Origin: Desulfobacteraceae bacterium
GTDB lineage: Bacteria; Desulfobacterota; Desulfobacteria; Desulfobacterales; UBA5852
Reading direction: 5' to 3'
Length of the DNA: 64,000 bases
Assembly (NCBI GenBank): GCA_014237395.1
Contig: JABZFP010000014.1
Coordinates: 326,673 to 390,672 of the forward strand
Part shown: in pieces, positions 17,435-25,312 of the stretch
How the letters are laid out: every line of letters starts with the position of its first letter
How positions within the stretch are numbered: the stretch's first letter is position 1
Program-made: the position numbers and the translations under genes
Notes under the pieces: model-generated
What the model saw: the letters and a program-made list of their open reading frames with translations, nothing else
Databases searched by the model: none
Told to the model about the DNA's origin: nothing

Positions 17435-19615
17435 GTGGACAGAGTGACAAAATTCCAAGAAGCCTTCAAGACCGCCCTGGCCTTGGTCATCGCCGTCGGC
17501 ATCGCCCTGGCCATGGACTGGGACAAACCTTACTGGGCCGGGCTTGCCGTGAGCATGTGCAGCCTGGGCCGGGTGGGTGATTCCCTGAACAAAGGTCTTT
17601 TGCGCGTGTTCGGAACCCTTGCTGCCGTTGCCGTCGCGCTGATTCTGCTGTCGCTGTTTCCCCAGAGCCGCTGGTCTTTCCTGCTGGCCTTGTCGGGATA
17701 TGTGGCCTTTTGTACGTATATGATGGGCAGCACCACGCGCTGGTATTTCTGGATGGTGACGGGCGTTACCGTCCCCATCCTGACCTTGTCGACCTTATCC
17801 GCCGGTGTCAGCGGCACGGCCGCCTTTACCCTGGTGAGTCTGCGGGCCCAGGAGACCCTGCTCGGCATCGTGGTCTACAGCCTGGTGGCGGTGCTGGTAT
17901 GGCCCAGGAGCAGCCGCCAGACTTTCGAAAAGGCCCTGCAGGATCTCGTGGGTCTGGAGCACCGGTTTTTCAGAGGGTGCATCGGGGTGCTGCACGGGCA
18001 CGACGATGACGGCGGCCTGGCGAAAATCCGAACCCAGGCCATCCAGTCCTTCACGCAGCTGGGTTCGCTGCTGGACGGCGCCGAGCTGGACAGCTACACC
18101 ATGTGGGAAACACGCCATGAATGGCGCCAATGCCTCCGGCAGCTTGGCGATATCGGCCATGCACTGGATGCCTGGCGCATGGGATTCAAGGATTTGCAGG
18201 GGCTCGATCCCCGGGACGGCATGCGGGGTTTTCAGAATTTCGTTGAGGAAATCGAGGCGCGCTTTGCCGCCATAGAGGGTATGCTGATGGGGCAGCCACC
18301 CGGGCACCGGCCCGCCGCCGTGGATCTCACGCTGGATGAAAGGGCCTTTTCAGACCACCCCCATTTTCACCGGGCCGCTTTCCTGCTGGCCCGCAACCAG
18401 ATGGCGGCGATGGAGCGGAAGATCCGGGCCCTTTTCCAAACGGTGGGCGACCTGCGCGGTTCCGAGCGCCGCCGCGTTGCCGACAGGGGCGATCCTCATC
18501 CGGCCTTACCGGCTGTTCCGGATCCGGATGACCTGGCTTCGGTGGCGCGGCAGTTCGCCTCCCTGTGGCTTACCTTTCTGGCCGTGATCTACGTTCCGGA
18601 TCTTCCCAACACGGTCGCCATTGTCTTCGTCACCAATTCCATTGCCATGGGGCTCTTCACGGTCCCCTATGTGCCGGTGCCCATGCTTTTCAAACCCATT
18701 TTTGCCGGCACGCTTTTCGCCGGATTGATGTATATCGTCGTGATGCCGCATTTGTCCGGTTATGCCGCATTGGGCACCATGATTTTCGCGGCGACGTTTG
18801 TCATCTGCTACCGGTTTGCCGAACCCCAGCAGACCATCGGACGATCAGCGGGGTTGGCCCTGTTTTGCGTCCTGACCTCCATAGCGAACGTTCAGAGCTA
18901 CAGTTTCCTCAAGGTCGTCAATTTTGCGCTGGTGTTTGTGCTGTTCTTTGGTGTTTTGATCGTCACCACGCACTTTCCGATTTCCTTCCGGCCGGAACGG
19001 GTGTGCCTGCGCATGCTGGCGCGCTTTTTCCGCAGTTCTTCCTTTCTCCTGGCCGCGCGGGATGGGCTTGGGCATTCCGGGGCGGGATGGTGGCATCGGC
19101 GCCAGGTGGCGTTTCACCTGCAGGAAATCACCCGGCTCCCCCAAAAGCTGGCCGCCTGGCAGCGGGTGCTGCCAAAGGCGGCCCTGGGGTCGACCCCTCC
19201 GGAAAAAGTCCAGATGCTGATCGCCGGCCTGCAGGATCTCAGTTACCGGATCCAGGCCCTCTTCGAGGTGCGCCGGCAACCGCCCACGGATGCCGGCCTC
19301 GACGTATTCCTTGGGGAATTAAAATCCTGGGCGGCCGGGATCCAGGACGTGTTCGACCGTCTGGCGGAGGATCCGGGCTCCCAGGTGCCGGAGGCACTGG
19401 AGAAAAAACTGAAAGCGTTGCTGCAGCGCTTTGAAAAGCACCTCGAAGAAATGCTGGCCAGGCCGGATACCGCCACGATTGCTCCGGAAGACGGGGAGCG
19501 GCTATACCGGCTGCTGGGGGCCTACCGCGGAATATCAAAGACCACCGTGGGCTGCGCGGCCAACGCCCGGGCCATCGACTGGGCTGCCTGGCGGGAGGAG
19601 CGGTTCTCGTGGTAG
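17435..19615 (+). CDS. FUSC-family inner-membrane exporter subunit
   Basis: A 726-aa protein of the FUSC/AaeB type, thought to export aromatic acids or related compounds with an HlyD partner. Two membrane clusters are visible: residues about 13-165 (ALVIAVGIALAMDWDKPYWA with the family-typical YWAGLAVSM) and about 375-535 (PNTVAIVFVTNSIAMGLF onward). They are separated and followed by long soluble helical regions. Translation begins at GTG 17435. With the DUF1656, HlyD and OMF genes downstream it forms a complete AaeXAB-like tripartite set. Repeat copy 4 sits between this gene and the DUF1656 gene, so the operon is interrupted by a palindrome. Confidence 0.88.
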   Translation: MDRVTKFQEAFKTALALVIAVGIALAMDWDKPYWAGLAVSMCSLGRVGDSLNKGLLRVFGTLAAVAVALILLSLFPQSRWSFLLALSGYVAFCTYMMGSTTRWYFWMVTGVTVPILTLSTLSAGVSGTAAFTLVSLRAQETLLGIVVYSLVAVLVWPRSSRQTFEKALQDLVGLEHRFFRGCIGVLHGHDDDGGLAKIRTQAIQSFTQLGSLLDGAELDSYTMWETRHEWRQCLRQLGDIGHALDAWRMGFKDLQGLDPRDGMRGFQNFVEEIEARFAAIEGMLMGQPPGHRPAAVDLTLDERAFSDHPHFHRAAFLLARNQMAAMERKIRALFQTVGDLRGSERRRVADRGDPHPALPAVPDPDDLASVARQFASLWLTFLAVIYVPDLPNTVAIVFVTNSIAMGLFTVPYVPVPMLFKPIFAGTLFAGLMYIVVMPHLSGYAALGTMIFAATFVICYRFAEPQQTIGRSAGLALFCVLTSIANVQSYSFLKVVNFALVFVLFFGVLIVTTHFPISFRPERVCLRMLARFFRSSSFLLAARDGLGHSGAGWWHRRQVAFHLQEITRLPQKLAAWQRVLPKAALGSTPPEKVQMLIAGLQDLSYRIQALFEVRRQPPTDAGLDVFLGELKSWAAGIQDVFDRLAEDPGSQVPEALEKKLKALLQRFEKHLEEMLARPDTATIAPEDGERLYRLLGAYRGISKTTVGCAANARAIDWAAWREERFSW

Positions 19616-19629
19616 GAGGATGGGAAAAA

Positions 19630-19858
19630 AGCAGGTTTCCGGTTCAGGGGTTCAAGGTTAAGGACTAAAAACGTGAACTTTAGACGTTGAACGTCTAACA
19701 TCCAACTTCGAACGTTTAACGTCCAACTTCGAACGAAAGGCCAGAATCCGGAAGGCGGTTTTTTTCTTAGCTTTCAACGTTCAAAGTTAAATGATCGATG
19801 TTCGACGTTCGTCTTTCAAAGCCGTGAACCCTGAACCTTGTACCTTGAACCCCTGTCT
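19630..19858. repeat. Long imperfect palindrome, GAAC/GTTC family, copy 4
   Basis: The left arm contains GGTTCAGGGGTTCAAGG, TAGACGTTGAACGTC and CAACTTCGAACG. The core CCAGAATCCGGAAGGCGG is shared with copy 3, and the right arm contains TTCAACGTTCAAAG, GACGTTCG and CCTGAACCTTGTACCTTGAA. It lies inside the exporter gene set, between the FUSC gene and the DUF1656 gene, where an mRNA hairpin could affect downstream expression. Confidence 0.75.
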
Positions 19859-19878
19859 TTTACAGGAAGAAGAAAGCG

Positions 19879-20094
19879 ATGGCGTTTAGCATACCGCATG
19901 AATTCATGATCGGTGAGGTTTACCTGCCGCCGATGCTGGTGGCGGCCGCCCTGGGTCTTTTGGCGTCGCTGGCCACGGCTCGGCTGCTCAACCGGTTCCG
20001 GCTATCGAACTACTTTTTCTATCCGCCTCTGGTGTTTATCGGGTTGATGGTCGTTTATACCATCATCATCGGGGCGCTTCTGGTACCTTTTTGA
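19879..20094 (+). CDS. DUF1656 (AaeX-like) small membrane protein
   Basis: A 71-aa protein with two hydrophobic segments. It matches the DUF1656/AaeX pattern: E.Y.PP.LVAAALGL near the N-terminus and NRFRLSNYFFYPPLVF in the middle. Such proteins accompany FUSC and HlyD subunits of aromatic-acid exporters. It begins 21 bases after repeat copy 4 and ends 12 bases before the HlyD start, supporting co-translation with the adaptor. Confidence 0.85.
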   Translation: MAFSIPHEFMIGEVYLPPMLVAAALGLLASLATARLLNRFRLSNYFFYPPLVFIGLMVVYTIIIGALLVPF

Positions 20095-20106
20095 AGGTAG
20101 AGTGTG

Positions 20107-21243
20107 ATGAAAAAATACCTGAAATACCTCCTGACCGGCCTGGTCATCGCCGTTGCGGTCATTCTCGTCCTTTTCAAGTATCGCGATTATGTCACCAATC
20201 CCTGGACCCGCGACGGCCAAGTGCGGGCCAACGTGATTCAGATCGCCCCCCGGGTGTCCGGCCCCATCGTGAACCTGCCCATCCGGGACAACCAGTTCGT
20301 CAAGGCCGGTGACGTGCTGTTTGCCATCGATCCGCGCACCTTCGAGGCCAGCTACGACCAGGCCCGGGCCCAACTCGACCAGACCGGTGACAATGTGCAA
20401 GCCCTGGAGCAACAGGTGGAAGCGGCCCGGGCCGGTGTGGACGTGGCCAAAGCTTCGGTCGATCAGGCCAGGGCCACCATCGCCCAGCTCGAGGCGACCA
20501 TTGCCAAGAACAAAGCCGATTACGAGCGGCAGCAGGACCTGTTGCCCAAGAAGGCCACATCGCGCAAGGCCCTTGAGCAGGCCCAGGCCAGCTACGAGGT
20601 CTCCATCCAGCAGAAGGTCAGCGCCCAGGCCGGATTCTATCAGGCCCAGGCCGCACTGGCCGAGTCGAAAGCCGCCCTGGCCGAGGCCGAGGCCCAGTTG
20701 GGCGCCCTTGGGGATGCCAACCCCAAGCTGCGAACCGCTCTGGCGGCCCTGCGCCAGGCCGAGCTCAACCTGGAGTTTACCGAGGTCCGGGCGCCGGTGG
20801 ACGGCTACATCACCAATCTCAATCTCCGGCTGGGCAGCCAGGTGGTGGCCAACCAGCCGGTGCTGGCCCTGGTGGACGCCAAGAGTTTCTGGGTGGACGG
20901 GTTTTTCAAGGAGACCGCCATCGGGCGCATGCAGGGCGGCGACCGGGCCGTCGTCACCCTGATGGCCTACCCGGACACACCCCTGGAGGGGGCGGTGGAC
21001 AGTATCGGCTGGGGGATTGCCCAACAGGACGGCAGCACCGGCTTCGAGCTGCTGCCCAACGTCAGTCCCACCTTCCAATGGATCCGGCTGGCCCAGCGGG
21101 TGCCGGTGCGCGTCCATCTGACGGACGTGCCTGAAGGCATCGACCTGCGGGTGGGGACCACCTGCTCGGTACTGGTGAAGACCGGCACTGCGGGGAAAGA
21201 CGATCGCCGGCCGGTACCGCCGGCGCCTAAAGCGTTCCAATAG
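20107..21243 (+). CDS. HlyD/EmrA-family periplasmic adaptor
   Basis: A 378-aa membrane-fusion protein with an N-terminal anchor (LLTGLVIAVAVILVLF), the biotinyl-lipoyl-like half motif in DGQVRANVIQIAPRVSGPI, a long Ala/Gln/Glu-rich alpha-helical hairpin (about 75-220), and the beta-barrel segment EVRAPVDGYITNLNLRLGSQ followed by FWVDGFFKET. This layout matches AaeA/EmrA adaptors, which link an inner-membrane exporter to a TolC-like channel. GTG 20104 is an alternative start three bases earlier. It is followed 10 bases later by the OMF gene. Confidence 0.92.
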   Translation: MKKYLKYLLTGLVIAVAVILVLFKYRDYVTNPWTRDGQVRANVIQIAPRVSGPIVNLPIRDNQFVKAGDVLFAIDPRTFEASYDQARAQLDQTGDNVQALEQQVEAARAGVDVAKASVDQARATIAQLEATIAKNKADYERQQDLLPKKATSRKALEQAQASYEVSIQQKVSAQAGFYQAQAALAESKAALAEAEAQLGALGDANPKLRTALAALRQAELNLEFTEVRAPVDGYITNLNLRLGSQVVANQPVLALVDAKSFWVDGFFKETAIGRMQGGDRAVVTLMAYPDTPLEGAVDSIGWGIAQQDGSTGFELLPNVSPTFQWIRLAQRVPVRVHLTDVPEGIDLRVGTTCSVLVKTGTAGKDDRRPVPPAPKAFQ

Positions 21244-21253
21244 GAATACCGAC

Positions 21254-22756
21254 ATGAATCGCTTGCTGAAGATGACCTGTCTGGCAATCTTTTTGGCTCT
21301 GAATGCGTCGGGGTGCCTGATGCTGGGACCCGACTACCGGACCCCGACGGCCCCATCGCAGGAAGAATGGCTGGAGGCGGGCGATCCGCTGCTGGAAACG
21401 GCGGCTCCCGTGACACCTGAATGGTGGCAGGGGGCTTTCCACGATCCCGCGCTCGATCGGTTCGTGGCGGCCGCTTTGTCCCAGAACCTGAGCCTGCGTT
21501 CGGCCGGCCTGCGGGTGCTCCAGGCCCGGCAGCAATTGATGATCGCCATCGGCAACCAGTATCCCCAGCAGCAACAGATCAGCGGCAATGGCGGCAAGGA
21601 AGGATTTCTGTCCTCGTCCGCAAACGAGTTCTACGATCTGGGCTTCAACCTCACCTGGGAGGCCGACGTCTGGGGGCGCTTCCGGCGGCAGATCGAATCG
21701 GCTTCGGCTGCCCTGGACGCCAGCGTGGCCAGCTACGACGGCGTGATGGTTTCCCTCATTGCCGATGTAGCCCGGACCTACCTGCTCATCCGCACCACCC
21801 AGCAGCGGCTGGCGGTGGCGCAAAAAAACCTACTTCTCCAGCAGGAAAGCGTGCGCATCACCACGGCCAAGTTCGATGCCGGCGAAGTCAGCGCCCTCGA
21901 CGTGGACCAGGCCCAGACCCTGCTTTACACCACCAAGGCCTCGGTGGCCGCCCAGGAACTGACCCTGCGGCAGCTGACCAACAGCCTGGCCATTCTGCTC
22001 GGCAAGCCGCCTTACGACATGGGGTCCCAGCTCGGGGGCGTTAAATCCATTCCCGCCGTCACGCCCGAAATCGCGGTGGGCATGCCCCAGGATCTGATTC
22101 GGCGGCGGCCCGACATCCGTCTGGCCGAGCGGCAACTGGCCGCCCAGAGCGCCCAGATCGGCTTTGCCGTCACCGATCTTTATCCCCAGCTGGGCCTCGG
22201 CGGCACCATCGGCAGCAGCGTGCCGTCAACCCGGGGGCAATACTTCCCGGACCTTTTTAATGCCGACAACATCGGCTACAGCGCCTTCGGCTTCTTCGAG
22301 TGGAACATCTTCAACTATGGGCGCCTCAGGAACAACGTGCGTCTGCAGGACGCGGCCTTCCAGCAGCTGCTGGAAGACTACCGCCAGACCGTGCTCCAGG
22401 CCCAGGGCGAAGTGGAGAACGCCATCATCGCCTTTCTCAAGACCCGCCAGCAGCTGGAGTCTTTTCAGCTGGCGGAAGCCGCCGCCCGGCGCGCCTACGA
22501 CATATCCTCGGAGCAGTACCAGGACGGCCTGGTGGACTTCAACACCGTCCTCAACACTCTGCGAACCCTCTTTGCCCAGCAGGAGCAGCTGGTCGTGACC
22601 CAGGGCACCGTGGCCACCAACATGGTCGAGGTTTACCGCGCCTTGGGCGGCGGCTGGGAGATTCGTAAGGATCAAGAGCCCCTGGACCTGATCCCGGAGG
22701 ATACCCGGGAGGAAATGCTGGAAAGGACCGACTACTGGGATGGCACCTTCCGGTAG
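21254..22756 (+). CDS. Outer-membrane efflux lipoprotein (NodT/OprM family)
   Basis: A 500-aa outer-membrane factor. The N-terminus has a lipoprotein signal with lipobox LNASGC followed by LMLGPDYRTP, the hallmark of the NodT/OprM group. Two outer-membrane-efflux repeats follow, including LIRRRPDIRLAERQLAAQSA and a C-terminal half ending VEVYRALGGGWEI. It should trimerise as the exit duct for the FUSC/HlyD exporter encoded upstream. AGGAA lies at suitable distance before the ATG. The gene ends just before repeat copy 5. Confidence 0.92.
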   Translation: MNRLLKMTCLAIFLALNASGCLMLGPDYRTPTAPSQEEWLEAGDPLLETAAPVTPEWWQGAFHDPALDRFVAAALSQNLSLRSAGLRVLQARQQLMIAIGNQYPQQQQISGNGGKEGFLSSSANEFYDLGFNLTWEADVWGRFRRQIESASAALDASVASYDGVMVSLIADVARTYLLIRTTQQRLAVAQKNLLLQQESVRITTAKFDAGEVSALDVDQAQTLLYTTKASVAAQELTLRQLTNSLAILLGKPPYDMGSQLGGVKSIPAVTPEIAVGMPQDLIRRRPDIRLAERQLAAQSAQIGFAVTDLYPQLGLGGTIGSSVPSTRGQYFPDLFNADNIGYSAFGFFEWNIFNYGRLRNNVRLQDAAFQQLLEDYRQTVLQAQGEVENAIIAFLKTRQQLESFQLAEAAARRAYDISSEQYQDGLVDFNTVLNTLRTLFAQQEQLVVTQGTVATNMVEVYRALGGGWEIRKDQEPLDLIPEDTREEMLERTDYWDGTFR

Positions 22757-22796
22757 TCAGCATCGCGCTTAAGGGTTGAGGGGGCATGAGCTTCTG

Positions 22797-23108
22797 GGGT
22801 CAGAGGTTCAAGAAAAAAACAGGTTCAAGGTTCAAAGTTAAAAGACGAACGTCGAACGTTTAACTTTGAACGTTGAAAGCCAAGATCAAAAACCGCCTTC
22901 CGGATTCTTGCCGTTCGTTCGAAGTTGGACGTTAGACGCTCAACGTTGGATGTTCACGGTTTAAAGGATTGAACGTCGAACATCGGACGTTTAACCTTGA
23001 ACGCTGAACGAAACCCATATGAGACTTGGTTTTGAAGTTATCGTTCGAAGTTGGACGTTGAACGTTCGACGTTGGAAGTTAAAGGGGTTTCAACCTTGAA
23101 CCTCTGAC
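22797..23108. repeat. Long imperfect palindromes, GAAC/GTTC family, copy 5 (double)
   Basis: Two units abut here. The first carries the core of copies 3 and 4 in reverse orientation (GCCTTCCGGATTCTTG), flanked by GAACGTTTAACTTTGAACG and CGTTCGAAGTTGGACG. The second carries the copy-2 type core TGAGACTTGGTTTTGAAG, flanked by GAACGCTGAACG and CGTTCGAAGTTGGACG. The inverted core shows that the elements occur in both orientations. Confidence 0.75.
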
Positions 23109-23120
23109 CCCCTCAAATCT

Positions 23121-23151
23121 ACCCCGTTTTTCCCCCTTCACGGGGGATTCC
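23121..23151. promoter_or_regulatory. G-run/C-run hairpin element, copy 2
   Basis: ACCCCGTTTTTCCCCCTTCA then CGGGGGATTC. It lies just after repeat copy 5 and 107 bases before the start of small protein B, the same arrangement as copy 1 and small protein A. Confidence 0.5.
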
Positions 23152-23227
23152 CACCTCCCGCTGAAGCGATATGATCGATATACTCTTCTTTCCGTCTTTC
23201 CTTTTTCTATTAAGAGTATTGTGGTCG

Positions 23228-23488
23228 ATGAGCGAGACAACACTATCAAAGCAAGGCCCATTCGAAACGTCTGGAACCTATCGCATCCGAGTCAAAGGGG
23301 TGGTCGATGCCAGGTGGTCGGACTGGCTGGGGGGGATGACGATTACCACGCGGGAGAGCGAGGGCTCCCATGTGACGGATATGGTCGGGAAAGTGGCCGA
23401 CCAAGCCGCGCTGGCCGGCATATTGAATGCACTCTATGAGATGCACCTGCCGTTGTTGCGGGTTGAATTCCTCCGCGACAGTGAATAG
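23228..23488 (+). CDS. Small conserved protein B (paralogue of 16237-16521)
   Basis: An 86-aa protein sharing most of its length with small protein A: GTYRIRVKGVVDARWSDWLG, MTITTRE, VGKVADQAALAGIL and LYEMHLPLLRVEFL. ATG 23228 is selected because it matches the start of homology; an upstream in-frame ATG at 23171 would add a hydrophobic leader encoded by AT-rich DNA. There is no co-directional neighbour within 600 bases. The shared upstream elements suggest that A and B are co-regulated. Confidence 0.75.
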   Translation: MSETTLSKQGPFETSGTYRIRVKGVVDARWSDWLGGMTITTRESEGSHVTDMVGKVADQAALAGILNALYEMHLPLLRVEFLRDSE

Positions 23489-24106
23489 GGTTCATAACTC
23501 AACTTTCGGGAATGGATTCGGGAGGCGAAAAAATAGTCTATCATATTCTTTACATGGAGAAATAACTCGAAAAGCCCTGACCATTGATTTATAGTGGATT
23601 TGCGAGAATACACAATAATATCAAATGGAAAGGGCTCTAATGGACCATACCAGGATCGCCTCCCAACCGCAAGCCCATGTTCACGTTCAAATCCCGAAAG
23701 TTGCGTCTGTAACTATACTGAAGAGATAAAAAATATAGCCGTCAGAGTGAGAGGACGCTACGATATAAACACACGGTGAATCATCGTCCGAGGTCAAAGG
23801 GGTTGTGATTAAGGCGCGTTTCAATTGTGTTATGGTTACCTGGCAAAATATTCCCTGATAAAAATGTTTGGGAAAAACACTTAAAAATGGGGTTAAAACC
23901 CACTCGATATGGAGAAGTTTTAAATCTACTATTGACGCTTTAAAAAAAATATCAGTGTCGGGTGTAAAATGCCTCCTTTTGAATACCCGTGAGGACAACC
24001 ACGTGCCATCCCCAGGATTCCATCGGGTCCGGGGATGGCGATTCTTGTTCGGCTAAGCGGTCCGGAAAGATCGTAACTATTCAAATTTACAACAGGAGTA
24101 CCTTGT
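23489..24106. other. AT-rich intergenic region before the RND operon
   Basis: No convincing gene is seen in these ~620 bases. At 23496-23519 AACTCAACTTTCGGG followed by AATGGATTC resembles the ends of the MITE-like element at 29882-30047 and may be a solo remnant. At about 24003-24036 CCATCCCC and GGGGATGG can pair as a hairpin. GGAG upstream of 24107 serves the adaptor gene. Short reading frames here lack ribosome binding sites and recognisable motifs. Confidence 0.45.
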
Positions 24107-25300
24107 ATGAATGTGGAGCGAACTTCGTGTAATCGTATCTCCAGGACGCTCATCCTGGGTTGTGCGGCCCTTCTGATTCTGACTGCCTGCGAAAAGAAGC
24201 CGGAGGTCAAGGCACCTCCCCCGCCGGCGGAGGTGAACGCCATCACCGTCACGCCGCAGACTATTCCTGTGGAAACTTCATTCGTTGCCCAGGTTGAGAG
24301 CACCCATCAGGTTGAGATTGTGGCTCGGGTTAACGGCTTCTTAGAGAAGATTCTCTACACTGAAGGCGATCTGGTTCAACAGGGACAGAACATGTTTCTT
24401 ATGGATCAGAAGCCCTTTATTGCCCAGGTAGAGGCTATGAAGGGCGCTTTGGCCAGCAGCCAGGCGCAACTCTGGACAGCGCAGGCTAACTTGAACCGGA
24501 TTAGGCCCCTTGCCAAACTTGATGCTGCCAGCAAAAGTGATCTCGACAATGCCATCGGCCTTGCACAGTCTGCCGAAGCAGAAGTCCATCAGGCGCGGGC
24601 TCGTCTTGACCAGGCGGAACTCGACTTGAGCTATACCGTGATCAAATCACCAGTAACCGGAGTGAGTGGCGAAGCCAAGGTCCGTGAAGGTGCGTATTTG
24701 AATATCGGGCCTGGGAGCCATCTGAGCTACGTTGCTCAGCTTGACCCCGTCTGGGTCAACTTCAGTGTATCACAGAACCAGCTGGCTCAAAGCAGGACGG
24801 AAATCGATGCAGGCCGGATGCTACCACCACCCGATCAAGAATATACCGTTCAAGTGTATCTTACTGATGGCAGTCCCTATCCCCATATAGGCAAGGTGAG
24901 TTTTATTGATCCCACCTTTAACCGTGAGACGGGTACCTTTCTTGTCAAAGCTGAACTGCCTAACCCGGATACACTGTTGCGACCCGGTATGTTTGTGAAA
25001 GCTATACTGGGGGGGGCAAAGCGGCCTAACGCCCTGACTGTTCCGCAACGTGCGGTGCAGCAGGCCTCTAACGGGCATGTCGTATTTGTAGTGAATAGTG
25101 AGAGTAAAATAGAGGTCCGGCCAGTAATGGTTGGCGCCTGGGTGGGGGATGACTGGGTTATTGAAAACGGCCTGAAGGCAAAAGAACAGGTTGTTACTGA
25201 TGGCTTTATGCGTCTTGCTCCCGGTATGCCGGTTAAAGTTGTCACTGCCCCGGTGACCGAGTCGAAAGAAACTGCGCCCTCTCAGGCTGCAAAGAAATAA
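24107..25300 (+). CDS. acrA: RND efflux periplasmic adaptor lipoprotein
   Basis: A 397-aa AcrA/MexA-type membrane-fusion protein. The signal ends in a lipobox (LLILTAC). The lipoyl-like halves appear as VEIVARVNGFLEKILYTEGD and the beta segment TVIKSPVTGVSGEAKVREGA. A helical hairpin lies at about 105-175, and the C-terminal part has RPGMFVKAILGG and APGMPVKVV. It should connect the RND pump downstream (12-base gap) with its outer-membrane channel. Codon use and GC are lower than in the flanking efflux set at 17-23 kb, suggesting a separate origin. Confidence 0.9.
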   Translation: MNVERTSCNRISRTLILGCAALLILTACEKKPEVKAPPPPAEVNAITVTPQTIPVETSFVAQVESTHQVEIVARVNGFLEKILYTEGDLVQQGQNMFLMDQKPFIAQVEAMKGALASSQAQLWTAQANLNRIRPLAKLDAASKSDLDNAIGLAQSAEAEVHQARARLDQAELDLSYTVIKSPVTGVSGEAKVREGAYLNIGPGSHLSYVAQLDPVWVNFSVSQNQLAQSRTEIDAGRMLPPPDQEYTVQVYLTDGSPYPHIGKVSFIDPTFNRETGTFLVKAELPNPDTLLRPGMFVKAILGGAKRPNALTVPQRAVQQASNGHVVFVVNSESKIEVRPVMVGAWVGDDWVIENGLKAKEQVVTDGFMRLAPGMPVKVVTAPVTESKETAPSQAAKK

Positions 25301-25312
25301 ACGAGGTCCGTT

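Noticed and set aside
23594..23779. 61-codon frame in the AT-rich gap before the RND operon
   Set aside because: No ribosome binding site, no motif, low-complexity surroundings.
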